Assembly (NCBI GenBank): GCA_028386065.3
Contig: JAKUCV010002349.1
Coordinates: 22,540 to 86,539 of the forward strand
Length of the DNA: 64,000 nucleotides
Reading direction: 5' to 3'
DNA from: Turnera subulata
Taxonomy: Eukaryota > Streptophyta > Magnoliopsida > Malpighiales > Passifloraceae
The translations under genes were made by a program, and so were the position numbers. Every line of letters starts with the position of its first letter. The stretch's first letter is position 1. Below the pieces are notes generated by a model. The model was not told the origin of the DNA. It saw only the letters and a list, made by a program, of their open reading frames with translations, and made no database searches. Positions 32,975 through 44,924 of this stretch are shown here, in pieces.

Positions 32975-34499
32975 CTGTAGATCCTTGGCGATGTGCTGAT
33001 TAGTTTTGTGCTCGTATGTGCATATGTCTACTCCTTTTAGAGTCGTCTGTTGTATTGTCATAAACATTCATATAGTGAGTCTTGCTATGGATCCGGTGGA
33101 GGACACGCACCTGCTGAGGGTCGGAGTGACTAGGCATTGTCGTTGAAATGATATGCTTACCTTTACAACTTAGGCTGTTGTAAAGTTTATTTTGTGGAGT
33201 ATCCATTGTTTAATCATAGTCGGTGTAGACTCTTGACTCTTTGCTTAAGTTTCTTGACTGTGTGGGTACACTGTTGTTGCTTGTCCCTGTGTTGTTGTCG
33301 GAAGGTGCTTTTCTACGGTAACATGTCTGATAGTTCCAGAAATGGAACTGGTCAATACAAGTAAGAACCATCGGTTTGCTTTTGGATGTTACATCTGTCA
33401 AGAGATGATTTGATATGATGCTTGTGGATATGATTCTTATAATCTTGGTGATCATGTTATGTGTGGTCTGATTTGCTGAGCTCAAGGATTTGAATTTACT
33501 TGTGAAATTACAATATGGATTTAATCTTTGTTCGAAGTTCGAGATGATAACTTCTTGAATTAATTTGAGGTTGATCCATGGTATATTTTTGGAAAATATC
33601 TTGTAATGACACTTGAGGTACTTAGATTTGTTGAGATTTGAGATATTAAAGATGATTGTGACAAATAAAGTTTTGGTCATGAATTTTTATTGTGGTTATA
33701 GTTCTTGTGTCGGATGAGGATGCCAGAATTATGTTTGCATTGAGGTTTGATTTTCGAGGTGATCTCGAGGATTGTGAATCGACTGCGAGGTTGTTAATTA
33801 TGTGATGAGAGATACAGTGATGTTTTAAATTCTTTATTTACGAAACTTTGATGGTCGTGCTAATTATGGGTTGAGTGATAGATTTATGAGTATGAGTTAT
33901 GACAGAATGTTTGGATCTTGAGGAATCCAAGGTATAGAATTATCGTTGTGAAACTTCGGTATTGATCGGGTTCTAGTGTTTAAGGTATGATTCGGGATAT
34001 ATATGATTTTGGCTAAATTTGGTGTGAGAAAGATAAATGCTTTGGGGTTTAGAACATGAAATATATAGATTATGGATATTTGGTCTTGAGGTAATCACTA
34101 TGGGAGTGACGATCTTGTTACTTAGGTAACAATTTTAGGTTTTGTTATCTGAGGATATGCTTAGTGGATTAAAAGATTGGACATATTTGGCTGAGGGATG
34201 ACAAATGAAATTGTTTATGAATTCTGGTATTATCATTGGTGATTATGGCTGGATAAAACTCTTGGGTTAAAGCTATGATCTTACGTTCTATTAATCATGT
34301 TTGGTTAAAGTCGACGATTGACTTGGTATCTCGGAGTTCTTGCTTGGAAATGTGATTGATGGTCATAATGGTTCTACTTGGTAGTTTTGGCCGACGGTAT
34401 TTTAATACCGGGTGACACCCGTTGTGTCAACTAAGAACTTAGTTGTTTGACTTTTCTATGTAAATTTCGAGGACGAAATTTTGTTAAGTGGGGTAGAAC
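32975..34499 (+). other. Non-coding interior of T1
   Basis: Only 1.5 kb separate the LTRs and no gag, pol or chromodomain is visible. The last 60 bp, with AATTTCGAGGACGAAATTTTG and TTAAGTGGGGTAG (polypurine tract, about 34484-34497), match the usual 3' end of Tekay/Del elements. T1 is thus a large non-autonomous derivative (LARD-like) that kept its cis signals. Confidence 0.75.
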
Positions 34500-37193
34500 T
34501 GTAACACCCCGGATTTTCAGTTTTTAATTTTCGATGAAATTTTCGAAATTTTTGAAATTTTATTTCCAATTTTACCATTACGAAATTTCCAGGAATTTTG
34601 GCAAAAGAAATTATTATTATTATTATTATCCTTAACAAATTTACTTTTATATTGGTATTGATCCTTAGTCGGATTCTTTGGGCATAATTGGTGTTCCGGG
34701 ATGAAACGCGAAGGTTATTGTAATTTTTATTAAAACTACGTCATTTTGGATTAAAGGAAAAGAAAAAAAAGTGATAATGAAAACCTAAATTTTATTCGCG
34801 CGTTGACTGGAGAAGAGTTGACCGCGCCTTAGTCCAAAACGACGTCATTTTGGACTAGGCCAGCCAACCCAAACCTCCTCTCTTTTTTCTTTTTCTCCTT
34901 TCTCTCTTCTTTTCCTTTCTCTCTTTTTCTCTTCTGCCGCTAGCTTGTCTCTTCCTCTCTCCCACGATTTTCCTCTCCCCAATTTTTGGCCATGCTTCCT
35001 TCTTTCTCTTTCACTTCCCCTGATCTCTTCTACCTCTCATCTTCACCTCACCGCATAGCCGCCATCCTTCTCCACTCTCTTTGAAGCTGTCGCTGCAACG
35101 AGGAAGGGGGAGGCGCAAAACGCGGGCTGGGTCACAACGGGGAGTCCCCGTTGCCGCCTCCTGTGTCATCTAGTTGTGTCGCTTGGTGGCCGAGCTTCTA
35201 GTGACGAGCCTGAATTAGTTAATGGCGGACGATGGTGTTGGGTTTACTCCGACGAGGATGCACTTTCTGGGCTCGGGTTGGCTTTATCAATTCCAGGCAG
35301 AATCCGAGACCTGAGTGCGGGCCAATACCTGCTAGTGCAGGTGAGCTTTTCAGTAAGTGGTTCCGGTAACTTTAAATTTTTTGGGATTGGTTGGATTTTG
35401 TGTTGGCTCGGTTGTTGGGTTAATGCTTGTACAGATGAACTAATTCAGTTTACAAGAGTACTAGCTTTTAAATAATACATTAACTTGTGATTGAGAGTTG
35501 TTCAGTATAAATCGTTGCTGGAAATTTTAATTGAAAGTTGATCATCATGTTGTATTTGTAGCACGACAGATTAGCATTTGAGGAACATTGAATATACTAA
35601 ATCAGCTCACTTATTTTTAAAGTAGTTTCCTGGGGTTTTGCTTGTGTAGGTTCAGTGTTAAGCATCTCCTTTCTTTTATGCGTAATCTCCATATGAAACA
35701 AGCTTGCCAGTTGCATGGCTGCTCACGAATCATATACTTAATTAATAAAACATATGTCTATTTTGTATTGCCACCGTTGTTGGACAGAACATGTTCTTGC
35801 TGGAAATTTGCATACTAACCTATGATTGAGACGACATGTTGGACAACTTGTTTTTGGTAGTTTCTTTTCTCTAGGTTAGATGCAAGGTTGATAATAAGTT
35901 CTTTTGAGAGTGAGTCCTAATGGGTTGAAATTTATCTTTCCAAAGAAATAGTGGTCTACTCCGGGTTTTTACAACCGATATACTTAAAATTCTAGTCTCT
36001 TTTAGAATTATGTTTTGGCTTTAGCTCGATCCAAAATATTATGTTGCTAAGACTTTGCATAAGTCAAATGAACAAGGATTTGGGATGCTTTTATTTATAA
36101 TTAAACTCTTTCTTTTAAACCTTGGTAAATAATGACTCCTGAGCCTTGGGTCTAGTTCGAAATAAATTGTTAATAGTCATGTTGGACAATAGTTTTGACT
36201 ATACATTTATATAAATGGTGTTTTTGTATCAAGTTTTCAAAGTGGAGTTTTATAAAGACAATACGGCTTACCCTGTAGTCTCTTTTAGTTCCTGTGTCAT
36301 GTTGAGGTTCGTAAACATTGAAATCATATAGCTAGGTACCCAGCATGCCAACATCCCTTGTCTTTTAAATGAATGTATAACTGATACATGTGATTATATG
36401 TTTAGGCTCTGGATGTACTTGAGGAGTAGCCAGATGGAGCGCTAGCTTCTAGATGATTTCAGGTGAGGACTTATAAACTCTAGTATGCCATTACTGCCCA
36501 CAATGCTCTGGTTGATGGTCATGGGTAAATGACGTGATAAATTCTTATTTTTATCAAACGTTGTTTGTCTAAGTGCTTGTTGTGTTGTATGCTCTTGTTT
36601 GCTCTGGTTGCCATGCTGGTGTTATATTTTCTTATTGTGTGCTATTTATATGATATGGTACCTATGATGGTTGTCATCACATTTTGAGTACATGAGATGT
36701 ACTGATAGAAAAGGAGCACACATGATACAAGAATTGTTAAAGAGCATACAACTTCTTTATACATAATACATTAACAACTTACTAAGCTGGTAAACTAAAA
36801 GATAAATAATTTGTGCTGTGGGGCTGTTGACCGGTAGCACCGAGCGGGGGAGAGGGTACCCCTCGGGTCCTGTATCTATAGTGAGTCGTACTCACAGAGA
36901 CGGCGACGAGGGGATAGATGGGTACGCCGCTCAATAGTATATTAGTGAGAGTACCCCTCACAGAGCTGGCCCTTTGGGGATTGATGGGTGTACCCCTTGG
37001 TTATTTGTTATTATCTATTCTTTTGGTGAGAGCACCCCTCACAGAGTCGGCGACTTGGGGATAGACGGGTGTGCCCCAAGGTTCTTGTATTATGTATTCT
37101 TTGAGGAGAGCACCCCTCCTAGAGCTGTCGGCCACTTGGTTGTTAGTGGTTTTCTTTCACTTGTCGGAGCTTACCCATTCCGGTGTACTGATA
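34500..37193 (+). repeat. 3' LTR of T1, truncated by element G
   Basis: It aligns end to end with 29672-32370, with scattered substitutions and short indels, e.g. fewer AAT units near 34610. The last roughly 590 bp are missing; they should lie beyond the right end of G, which is not recovered in the window. Confidence 0.85.
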
Positions 37194-37230
37194 TGAAAGT
37201 AACCGGGTATGCAAACAAAGAGACAATATG
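37194..37230 (-). repeat. Terminal segment of the 3' LTR of copia element G
   Basis: TGAAAGTAACCGGGTATGC matches in reverse the ends of G1 and G2 (..ACCC.GAACCTAATA, ..GGGAAACTTACA). It is cut off by H, with ATATG just before H. Confidence 0.65.
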
Positions 37231-40200
37231 TGTAACGCCCCGAATTTTCATAATTTGATTTTTCAGAATTTTCGAAATTTTTATTCCAATTTTGCCCTTG
37301 AGGAATTTCCGGATTTTTGGACAAGGGAATAAATTATTTTACCTTGGTTATATCGGAATTAAGTCGACAGTATGACAGGTACGGCCTTCGTTGGAGTTTA
37401 ATCGGGTTTCGGAGTTGAGAATTAAACCTTGAAGTAGTTTCATCGAAACTACGTCGTTTTGAATACTGTTTCAAAAAAAAAATGCGTTGACCGGGCAGGG
37501 GGTTGACCGCGCCTAAGCGGACGACGGGTCGTCCACTAGGGCGGCCAAGCCCTAGCCCGAGTCTTCCTCTTTTCTTCCTCTTTTCTCCTTCTTTTCTCCT
37601 TCTCTTCTTTTTTCCCCAGCCGCCGTCGAGCCCATCTCTTTTCTCTCTCTCCCTCTTCTCCTCTCCTCTCCTTCCTCCTCCTCTTTCCCCGATCGGCTGC
37701 CACTCTCCCTCTCTTTTCCTTTCCTTCCTTATTCTCTCTTTTCCACAAACACGCGCGGCCGCCACCATCTTCATCCTCTTGCCGTCGCCGTTGCATCGTG
37801 AGAAGAGGGCAGGTCCAAGGCGTCAGTTGTGGCGGAGAACCCAAGGCTGCTCGTGTGACTAGGGGCTCGGCCTTAGTACGGTCGCTGCTGGTAAGCCACC
37901 GACTCCTTCCTTCCTTCTCCTTCTGCTTCTTTTGTTTTCTTTGGGAGATTGGTTGCTGACTTGGGGGTTTTTGTGTTGCCGGTGATGGCGGGTGTACCGT
38001 TGTCGTGGTGGCGGATCTGTGTGGGTGTTGTGGGTTTGTGTTGTTGTTGGTGTGTTGATGGCGTGTTGTTGGATTGTGGCCGGGGTCGGGTGTGGGGTGA
38101 TGTGGCTGTCGTGGTTGCTGCCGGCGATGGTGTTTTGCTCGGGCAGAGGCTCGAGTGGCCGTTTACTCCACAGAGTTGGACAGACCGTGTTGTCGAGGAC
38201 TCCCTTCCCTTCTATCCGGGTAAGAACTCTTTGCACAGCTCGTTTGTAATTTGTTTAAGGCTGGATGGGTGCTGTGCATCTGAGTGGATTAAGCTTTGAT
38301 TTGGCAGAATCTTTGCGGTGGCGTTCCTGTAGCTTTGGTGATTTCCGGCGAGGTTCACCGGAATCCGGCGAGGCTCGGGAATTTTTCGGCGAGGCTCGGA
38401 AATTTCCCGGCGAAGGCTCGGGTTTTGTTCCAAGCATTTGACGGTATACTTTGTTGTGTATTTTGTATTCATTCATGGCATGTACCTTTAATTTCGGATT
38501 GGGTTATGTATTATTGTTAATGTACATAAAAGAAATCGAGTACGGGAATTATGTGGAACATAACCGGGAATTTACCGACACGGGTAGAACCATAGGCCGG
38601 GAACATTTGGGCTCAGATTGACCTTGGATTTAAGTAACGGGCTTCGGGCCCAATTTCATACTTGGTGATTAAGGACTTAAGGAAGTGGGCCTTAGGCCCG
38701 GAGATTGAATTTGGACTTAGATTGGGCTTTAGGCCGGAAACTCGTAAAGAACATAATGAGTGGGCCATAGGCCCGGAAATTACTCTTGGACTTAGTTGGG
38801 CTTAAGCCCGGTGAACCTTAGGTCCCGATACTCGGAGTTTAGGTAAGAGAACATTATGTCGGGTTTAGACCCGGGAATTTCATAAATGGCTAACTAGGGA
38901 CGGGTTTAACTCAGTTGAGTATTATAGTTACATGCATGCACGTTTTTATTGTAATTGTTTGTAATTTGTTGTGTGTGCCGGTATTCAGGCACGGGTAACA
39001 CCTCGGGAGCTAGAGGATCTGTTTTGGGAAAAGCTCTACAGGACAATCGTCGTTGAGGTGACTTTATACGTCTTTTTATGTCTGTATGCATGAGCTTGTT
39101 GGATTGGTCTGTTTGAGTTGCATGCTTGTTTGCTAACATGCTGTGATCCGTATTGTGTGCCTATGTCTTACTGTTTGCTTTGAGCATGAATTGTTGGTTT
39201 GTTATGGTGATAACATGTGGTGTGATTTTGGGTAATTGTGTGATTTGCTGTGGGTCGGAGACCCGGATATTTGACTGAGAAGAGAATACACACAACCCTG
39301 TTAAATCACGATTCTTGGCACACATAAACTCATAATTTGTGAATAAAGATAATGTACAGTAGAAGATAGGCTATTGTGTGCTGATGACCGGTTGGTTCGA
39401 GCGAGAAGTGATACCCCTCGGGTTTGCTTGCGGGATAGCAAGTGTTATGCGGATTTGCATATGGGTCTGTAATGACCGGTTCTACCTCCCTCCTTCTACC
39501 TCCCCCTTTCTACCTCCCTCTCTCTCTCTGTCTCTCTCTCCCTCTCTCTATGGATATGTTTGGGCTTCGTGCCTGGTTTTATTTGGGCTTATGCCTGGTT
39601 GTCTTATGAGACGGGACCGAGCTCGACGCACACAGTAGGGGGCCCTAAATAATAAATTATAACAAGAAAACTTAACACACAACAGATGGAGAATAATGAA
39701 CTGTTTGCTTGAATGTCTTGGCATGTTAGTACTGGTTGTTGTATGTTCGCTTACTGTCTTGTATCTCTTCTTTCCTTTCGGACTTATTCTGCACACCTAC
39801 ATAATTAGATTTATACTGCTCACTGAGTAGGCGACTCACATAATCGCCAACGTTGTTTTTCAGACTGTTAGATAGCGTGCAGTCACTATCTACCCTTCCA
39901 GAGTACGAACGTGGTTATCTCAGCAGGTAGTTGTGCCTCTCTCCCGGTTGGATCCATAGTGCCGACTTGCATTCCACTTTTACTTTTGCTTTGTTTTTTT
40001 TATCTTCATTTTCCGCTGCACTGTATTTTGATGAGATGTCAATTTGATTTTGATTATTTTATCGGCGGATTGCCGGGATTTAGTATTGATGATGTATCGG
40101 CAGGATGCCGGGTTGATTTGAGGCTAGCTAAGCCGGTTTGAATATGTTCTCTATGACATCTCAGGATTTTAAGGATTTCTTTCCAGATAATGTTTTGATA

Positions 40201-40289
40201 TTGGACTTCGTGTCCTGGGTGTCAGGGGTATTTTGGTAATTTCTATGAGTTTAAGTATTTTATTGTAAAATTGGAACACGGGTGTTTCA
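37231..40289 (+). mobile_element. Solo LTR H, chromovirus (Tekay/Del-like) type
   Basis: TGTAACGCCCCG...GGGTGTTTCA, 3059 bp, with ATATG/GTATG flanks (four of five bases match). It has the same design as T1 but is a different family: a pyrimidine tract at 37565-37745, a GC-rich segment, a palindrome cluster at 38639-38873 and a CT microsatellite (39505-39550). No primer site or internal region follows, so it is a solo LTR inside G's LTR. Frames such as 37503-37862 are low-complexity artefacts. Confidence 0.8.
38639..38873 (+). repeat. Cluster of GGGCYT.AGGCCC inverted repeats in H
   Basis: Inverted repeats lie at 38639-38651, 38687-38699 (GGGCCTTAGGCCC), 38724-38735, 38762-38774 (GGGCCATAGGCCC), 38798-38809 (GGGCTTAAGCCC) and 38860-38873 (CGGGTTTAGACCCG). 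They sit in a loose 35-40 bp periodicity with repeated GGACTTAG.TTGG phrases. Confidence 0.85.
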
Positions 40290-40628
40290 GTATGCGCAGC
40301 GGAAAGACCTGGAACTAATGGAGGATCTATGTGAAACGGGGTAAACCGAATAACAAAATTTCTGTACCTGGATTGGTTGAGTTCTTTCGCTCAACTGTTG
40401 AGCCGAATCAGCAAGAACTAGACAGAAATCCGATTCCTCTACAATATCCGCACGAACCGTCGATGACCGCTAGCAACCGTCTCACGATCACTAACCCGAG
40501 CACTCCCGAACTGCAGTGCTAGCTGCAGAATGTTGAGAACTAGAGAGCCTAGAGTGTTTTACTCACAAATGATATGTATGTGCTTGTGTGTTGAGCTCTC
40601 AAAAATCTGTTTTTTTACACACTCTTTC
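40290..40628 (-). repeat. G 3' LTR, U5 segment between H and G2
   Basis: In reverse it matches the last 350 bp of G1: TTCCGCTGCGCA, CGGTTTACCCCGTTTCACAT, GCTGATTCGGCTCAACAGTTG and GATCGTGAGACGGTT. It ends with CTTTC (40624-40628), the target duplication of G2. Confidence 0.8.
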
Positions 40629-42185
40629 TGTTAGTGTAATATGCCCAAAAGCCAATCATGGATGATTATTTGTAGTCATGTATACACATTAAGGTTATTC
40701 CAATAAGTATCGTTTATGAGATAAACGCTTGCACATACTTATAACCCTAGAATATATATATATTTGATATATTCTTAAATGTCCCTAGTCGATTATTATT
40801 ATAGATGGGTTGTAATAATAAATTAAGATTAGCGTATGTTGAGAATTGCATATGTGATATGAATTCTACATACGGGTACAAGTTGGAGAACTTATGGACT
40901 GGACAGACCCACATAAGAACACTACATGGAACGTTATATGTATGTCATTAGTGTTTCTTATAGATGTATTGTCCTCCGACCTGAGATCGTCAAGGTATCC
41001 AACATATGAGTCATGTACTTTGATATTATTCCTAGTCATCCGTAACTGGGTGGACATAAGGGTAATCATTGGGTATATGATGATTATGTAGTGGGTTTTG
41101 ATTGATCAAGAGGGGATTCGTCCGACCCATATAACGGGTATATTATCGTATGGTTTCTTGATAGAGTTGAACTGTTAAATGCATGGCCATGCTCGGATTA
41201 GGTGATATGGTGATATCACGGGTATCCGTTTTATACAGTTAACTCGGGGATCAAGAAACATAGATTAAACATATACGAGATTGACATATTCCATGTCTCG
41301 TGTTTGATCTAGATAATGGGACGAAGGGACGATGACATATTCCGAGGCATAGAGAATCAGTACTGATCTTGTCGTTCGGGTAGCAATGATGTGTTGCTAG
41401 ACGCCGCTCTTTGTTTATAATTGTAAAATGAGATTTTACAATTATTGTCGGACGTTACAAGTGCCTACAGGGTCACACACATAGAACCGTTGATTCGAGC
41501 AGATGGTTGAACCGTGGTCAGACCATGGTTGGACCAGGTGTGGTTGGACCGCGGTTGGACCGTGGTTGGACCAGGGTCGTTTTGTGTTGGTTTGATTCAC
41601 TAAGCATCAGATTAGTGGAGCCATTATTGCAGCCATGTGATGAATATTCCCACTAAGAGTTAGTGGAAACATGTTGGCCATTTTGTCATGCCTTTGTGAG
41701 TTGGCATGCACATGCTTTTGGCAAAATTATTATTCTTCACATTTGGGTTGATGATTGAACGTGTGTGTGTCTGAATTTTCTGAGCTTGTGAGTGTCTTTA
41801 GACTTCTTGAGAGCTTTAGCACACACACCTCATACTCTTCATTTCTTTGTGAAAGAAGGAAGAACCCAAAAACATCACAAAACACCACAACCATACAAGC
41901 TCCCGTTTTCTGCTGCTAGCACCCAGTCCGGGAGTGCTCGGAAGTTGGATCGTGAGACGACTCCACCTTGATCACGGTTCATGTGGATACCGTAGAGGGG
42001 CGAGGCTTTTGTCTGGCTCTAGCTGATTCTGTTCTACAGTTGGGTGAAAGACCTCAACCGAACAAGGTATGTAAATTTTGTTATACGGTTTATGCATGCT
42101 TCACTTGGTTCTTGGTTAAGTTTCCTTGTTTCTGCTGCATATTGTGCTTGTTATGAGTGTCATAATAGCTCTAGGGAAACTTACA
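40629..42185 (+). mobile_element. Solo LTR G2 of copia family G
   Basis: TGTTAGTGTAATATGCCC...GGGAAACTTACA, 1557 bp, with exact CTTTC flanks (40624-40628 and 42186-42190). It is inserted in the LTR of G in opposite orientation. A cluster of GGTTGGACC repeats lies at 41505-41580. Confidence 0.85.
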
Positions 42186-42190
42186 CTTTC

Positions 42191-43388
42191 ATATATCACA
42201 TATATGTTCCAATGTTAGCTAATATAGAAAATGGCCAACCTAATCTCACATACATCTTATCATGCATGATTGTGTTTTCCATTATCTATACTTTAGTTAT
42301 AATCATCAACATGATTATGTCTCCACTAACTCAATCATATATATCAACATATATATAAGACAACACATCCTTACATGCTTTTTGGACAATAATTCAGGTT
42401 CAATAATTCTGGTAACTATTGAACCGAACTAACCCAAACGACCCGGTCCAACTAAAGTCCAACCATGGTCTAATCATTAGCTCAATAATCTGGTCGAACC
42501 ATGGTCCGACCATGGTCTAACCACTAGCTCGAATTAACAGTTCTAAGTGTGTGACCCTGTAGGCACTAATCACGTTGGCAATAATTATAAACTCTCATTT
42601 ACAATTATAAACAATGAGCGGTGTCTAGCAACACATCACTGCTACCTAAGTGACCAGAACAGTACTGATTCATAATGCCTCAGAAAATTGTCATTATCCT
42701 TTCGTCACATTATCAAGATCAAACACGAGACATAGAATATGTCATTCTCGTATATGTTTAATCTAAGTTTTCTTGAACCTTGAGTTAACTGTGTAAAACA
42801 GATACAAATGATATCCCCATATCATTTAATCTTAGCATGGCCATGCATTTACAATTCAACTCTATCAGGAAGCCCAACTGATAATATACCCGTTATATGG
42901 GTTGGACGAATTCCATCTTGATCATACAAAACCCACTACACATTATATCATATACCCAATAATTACTCTAAGGTTTACTCAGTTACGGGTAACTAAGATT
43001 AATATCAAAGTATACGACTCACATGTTGGGAACCTTGATGATCTCAGGTCTAAGGACAATACATATAAGAACCACTAATGACAACATATATAACAATCCA
43101 TGTAGTGTTCTTATGTCGGGTCAGTCCAGTCCACAAGTTCTCTAACTTGTACCCGTATGTAGAATTCATATCTCATATAATTCTCAACATACGCTAGTCT
43201 TAATTTATTATTACAACCCATCCATAATAATAATCGACTAGGGACAATTCAAGAATATAAAATATTCTTAGGTTATAAATATGTGCAAGCGTTTATCACT
43301 GATAAACATATCTATTGGAATAAAACCTTAATAAATATACATGACTATATAATCATCCAATGATTGGCTTTTGGGCATTACACTAACA
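42191..43388 (-). repeat. G 3' LTR, U3 segment next to the polypurine tract
   Basis: It is the reverse complement of the first 1 kb of G1 and G2 and ends CACTAACA at 43388. GGTGGGAGAT on the minus strand (43389-43398) is the polypurine tract. ACCATGGT repeats occur near 42463 and 42498-42517. Confidence 0.85.
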
Positions 43389-43398
43389 ATCTCCCACC

Positions 43399-44924
43399 TG
43401 CACTAAAGCCAATCATCCATGTATCTAATACCAATGGTTCTAGCATGACCATCATGCTTCTACTGTGTGAGCGGCTTAGTTAAAGGATCTGCTACATTAT
43501 TCTCATATGGAACCTTGCACAGCCTCACATCGCCTCTGCTCTCTAATAAGATGGTAGCGTCGGAGTATATGTTTGGATCTTTGGTGGTATCTAGGTTCTT
43601 GAGCCTGTGCGATTGTTCCATTGTTGTCACAATAGAGCTCAATCGGAGTGTCAATGCTCGGAACCACCCCAAGTTCAGTTACGAACTTCTTAATCTAAAC
43701 AGCCTCTTTTGCTGCATAAGAGGCAGCGATATATTCATCCTCAGTAGTAGAATCGGCAACTGTTTCTTGCTTTGAACTCTTCCAGCAAACAGCACCACCT
43801 CCAAGACAAAACACAGAACCTGACTGCGATCTAAAATCATCCCTGTCAGTTTGGAAGCTAGCATTTGTGTAACCCTTTACAACAAGCTCATTAACGCTTT
43901 CGTATACAAGGAATGCATCCTTAGTTCTTCTCAAGTACTTAAGGATGTTCTTAACCGCTGTCCAATGACCTTCACCGGGATCAGATTGATATCTGCTTGT
44001 GACACTTAATGCATATGCGACATCTGGTCGAGTACATAGCATGGCATACATGATAGATCCTATTGCAGATGCTTAAGGGATCTTACTCATTTGTTCTCTC
44101 TCCTTAGATGTACTAGGACATTAATTTTTTGAGAGAGTTATGCCATGTGACATGGACAAGAAACCTTTCTTGGAGTCTTGCATGCTAAACCTTTTAAACA
44201 CCTTGTCAATATATGTACTTTGACTTAGACCAAAAAGTCTTTTGGATCTATCTCTATAGATCTTTATACCTAGCACGTAGGCAACTTCTCCTAAGTCCTT
44301 CATTGAGAAATTCTTTCCTAACCAAGTCTTTACAGACAGTAGTGTTGGAATATCATTCCCAATGAGTAGAATGTCGTCAACATACAACAATAAAAAAACG
44401 ATAGTGCTCCCACTAACCTTCTTGTAAACACTTGTCTCATCTTCATTTTTAATGAAACCAAACTGTTTGATTACTTCATCAAAACGAAGATTCCAACTCC
44501 TAGAAGCTTGCTTTCATCCATAAATGGATCTTTGTAATTTGCATACCTTATTAGCATTCTCTGGAGTGACAAAACCTTCAGGTTGTGTCATGTATATATC
44601 CTCTAAAAGATTTCCATTAAGGAAAGCAGTTTTGACATCCATCTGCCATATCTCACAATCATGGTATGCAGCTATAGCCAATAGAATTCGGATGGATTTA
44701 ACCATGGCAACTGGCGAAAAAGTTTCATCACAGTCAATACCATGAACTTGTTTGAAACCTTTAGCAACTAATCGCCCTTTAAAGGTAATCACAGTACCAT
44801 CCATGTCGGTTTTCTTCTTATAGACCCACTTGCATCCAATGGGTTTCACCCCTTCAGGTGGATCAACCAAGGTCCATACCTTGTTTGCATACATGGATTC
44901 CATCTCAGAATTCATGGCTTCTAG
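43399..44924 (-). pseudogene. Reverse transcriptase and RNase H of copia element G, interrupted
   Basis: In minus order: the RT N-terminal half at 44514-44936 (WVYKKKTDMDG, FSPVAMVKSIRILLAIAA, QMDVKTAFLNGNL), the RT active site MLYVDDILLIGND at 44350-44390, the RT/RNase H connection and RNase H at 43695-44051, and the C-terminal stretch SRGDVRLCKVPYENNVADPLTKPL at 43460-43672. Frame changes separate the pieces. The RNase H motif normally reading G-Y-T-D-A-S has Asn for the Asp, and the T-E-A-E-Y motif has Asp for Ala, so catalysis would be lost even without stops. The frame continues at 46672 on the other side of M. Confidence 0.85.

Noticed and set aside
33210..33680. 156-codon minus-strand ORF in the T1 interior
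   Set aside because: AT-rich chance frame antisense to a non-coding interior; no domain or conserved start.
37503..37862. Ser/Pro/Phe-rich ORF in H
   Set aside because: Encoded by the pyrimidine tract of the LTR leader; the opposite strand gives an equally long Arg/Lys/Glu frame.
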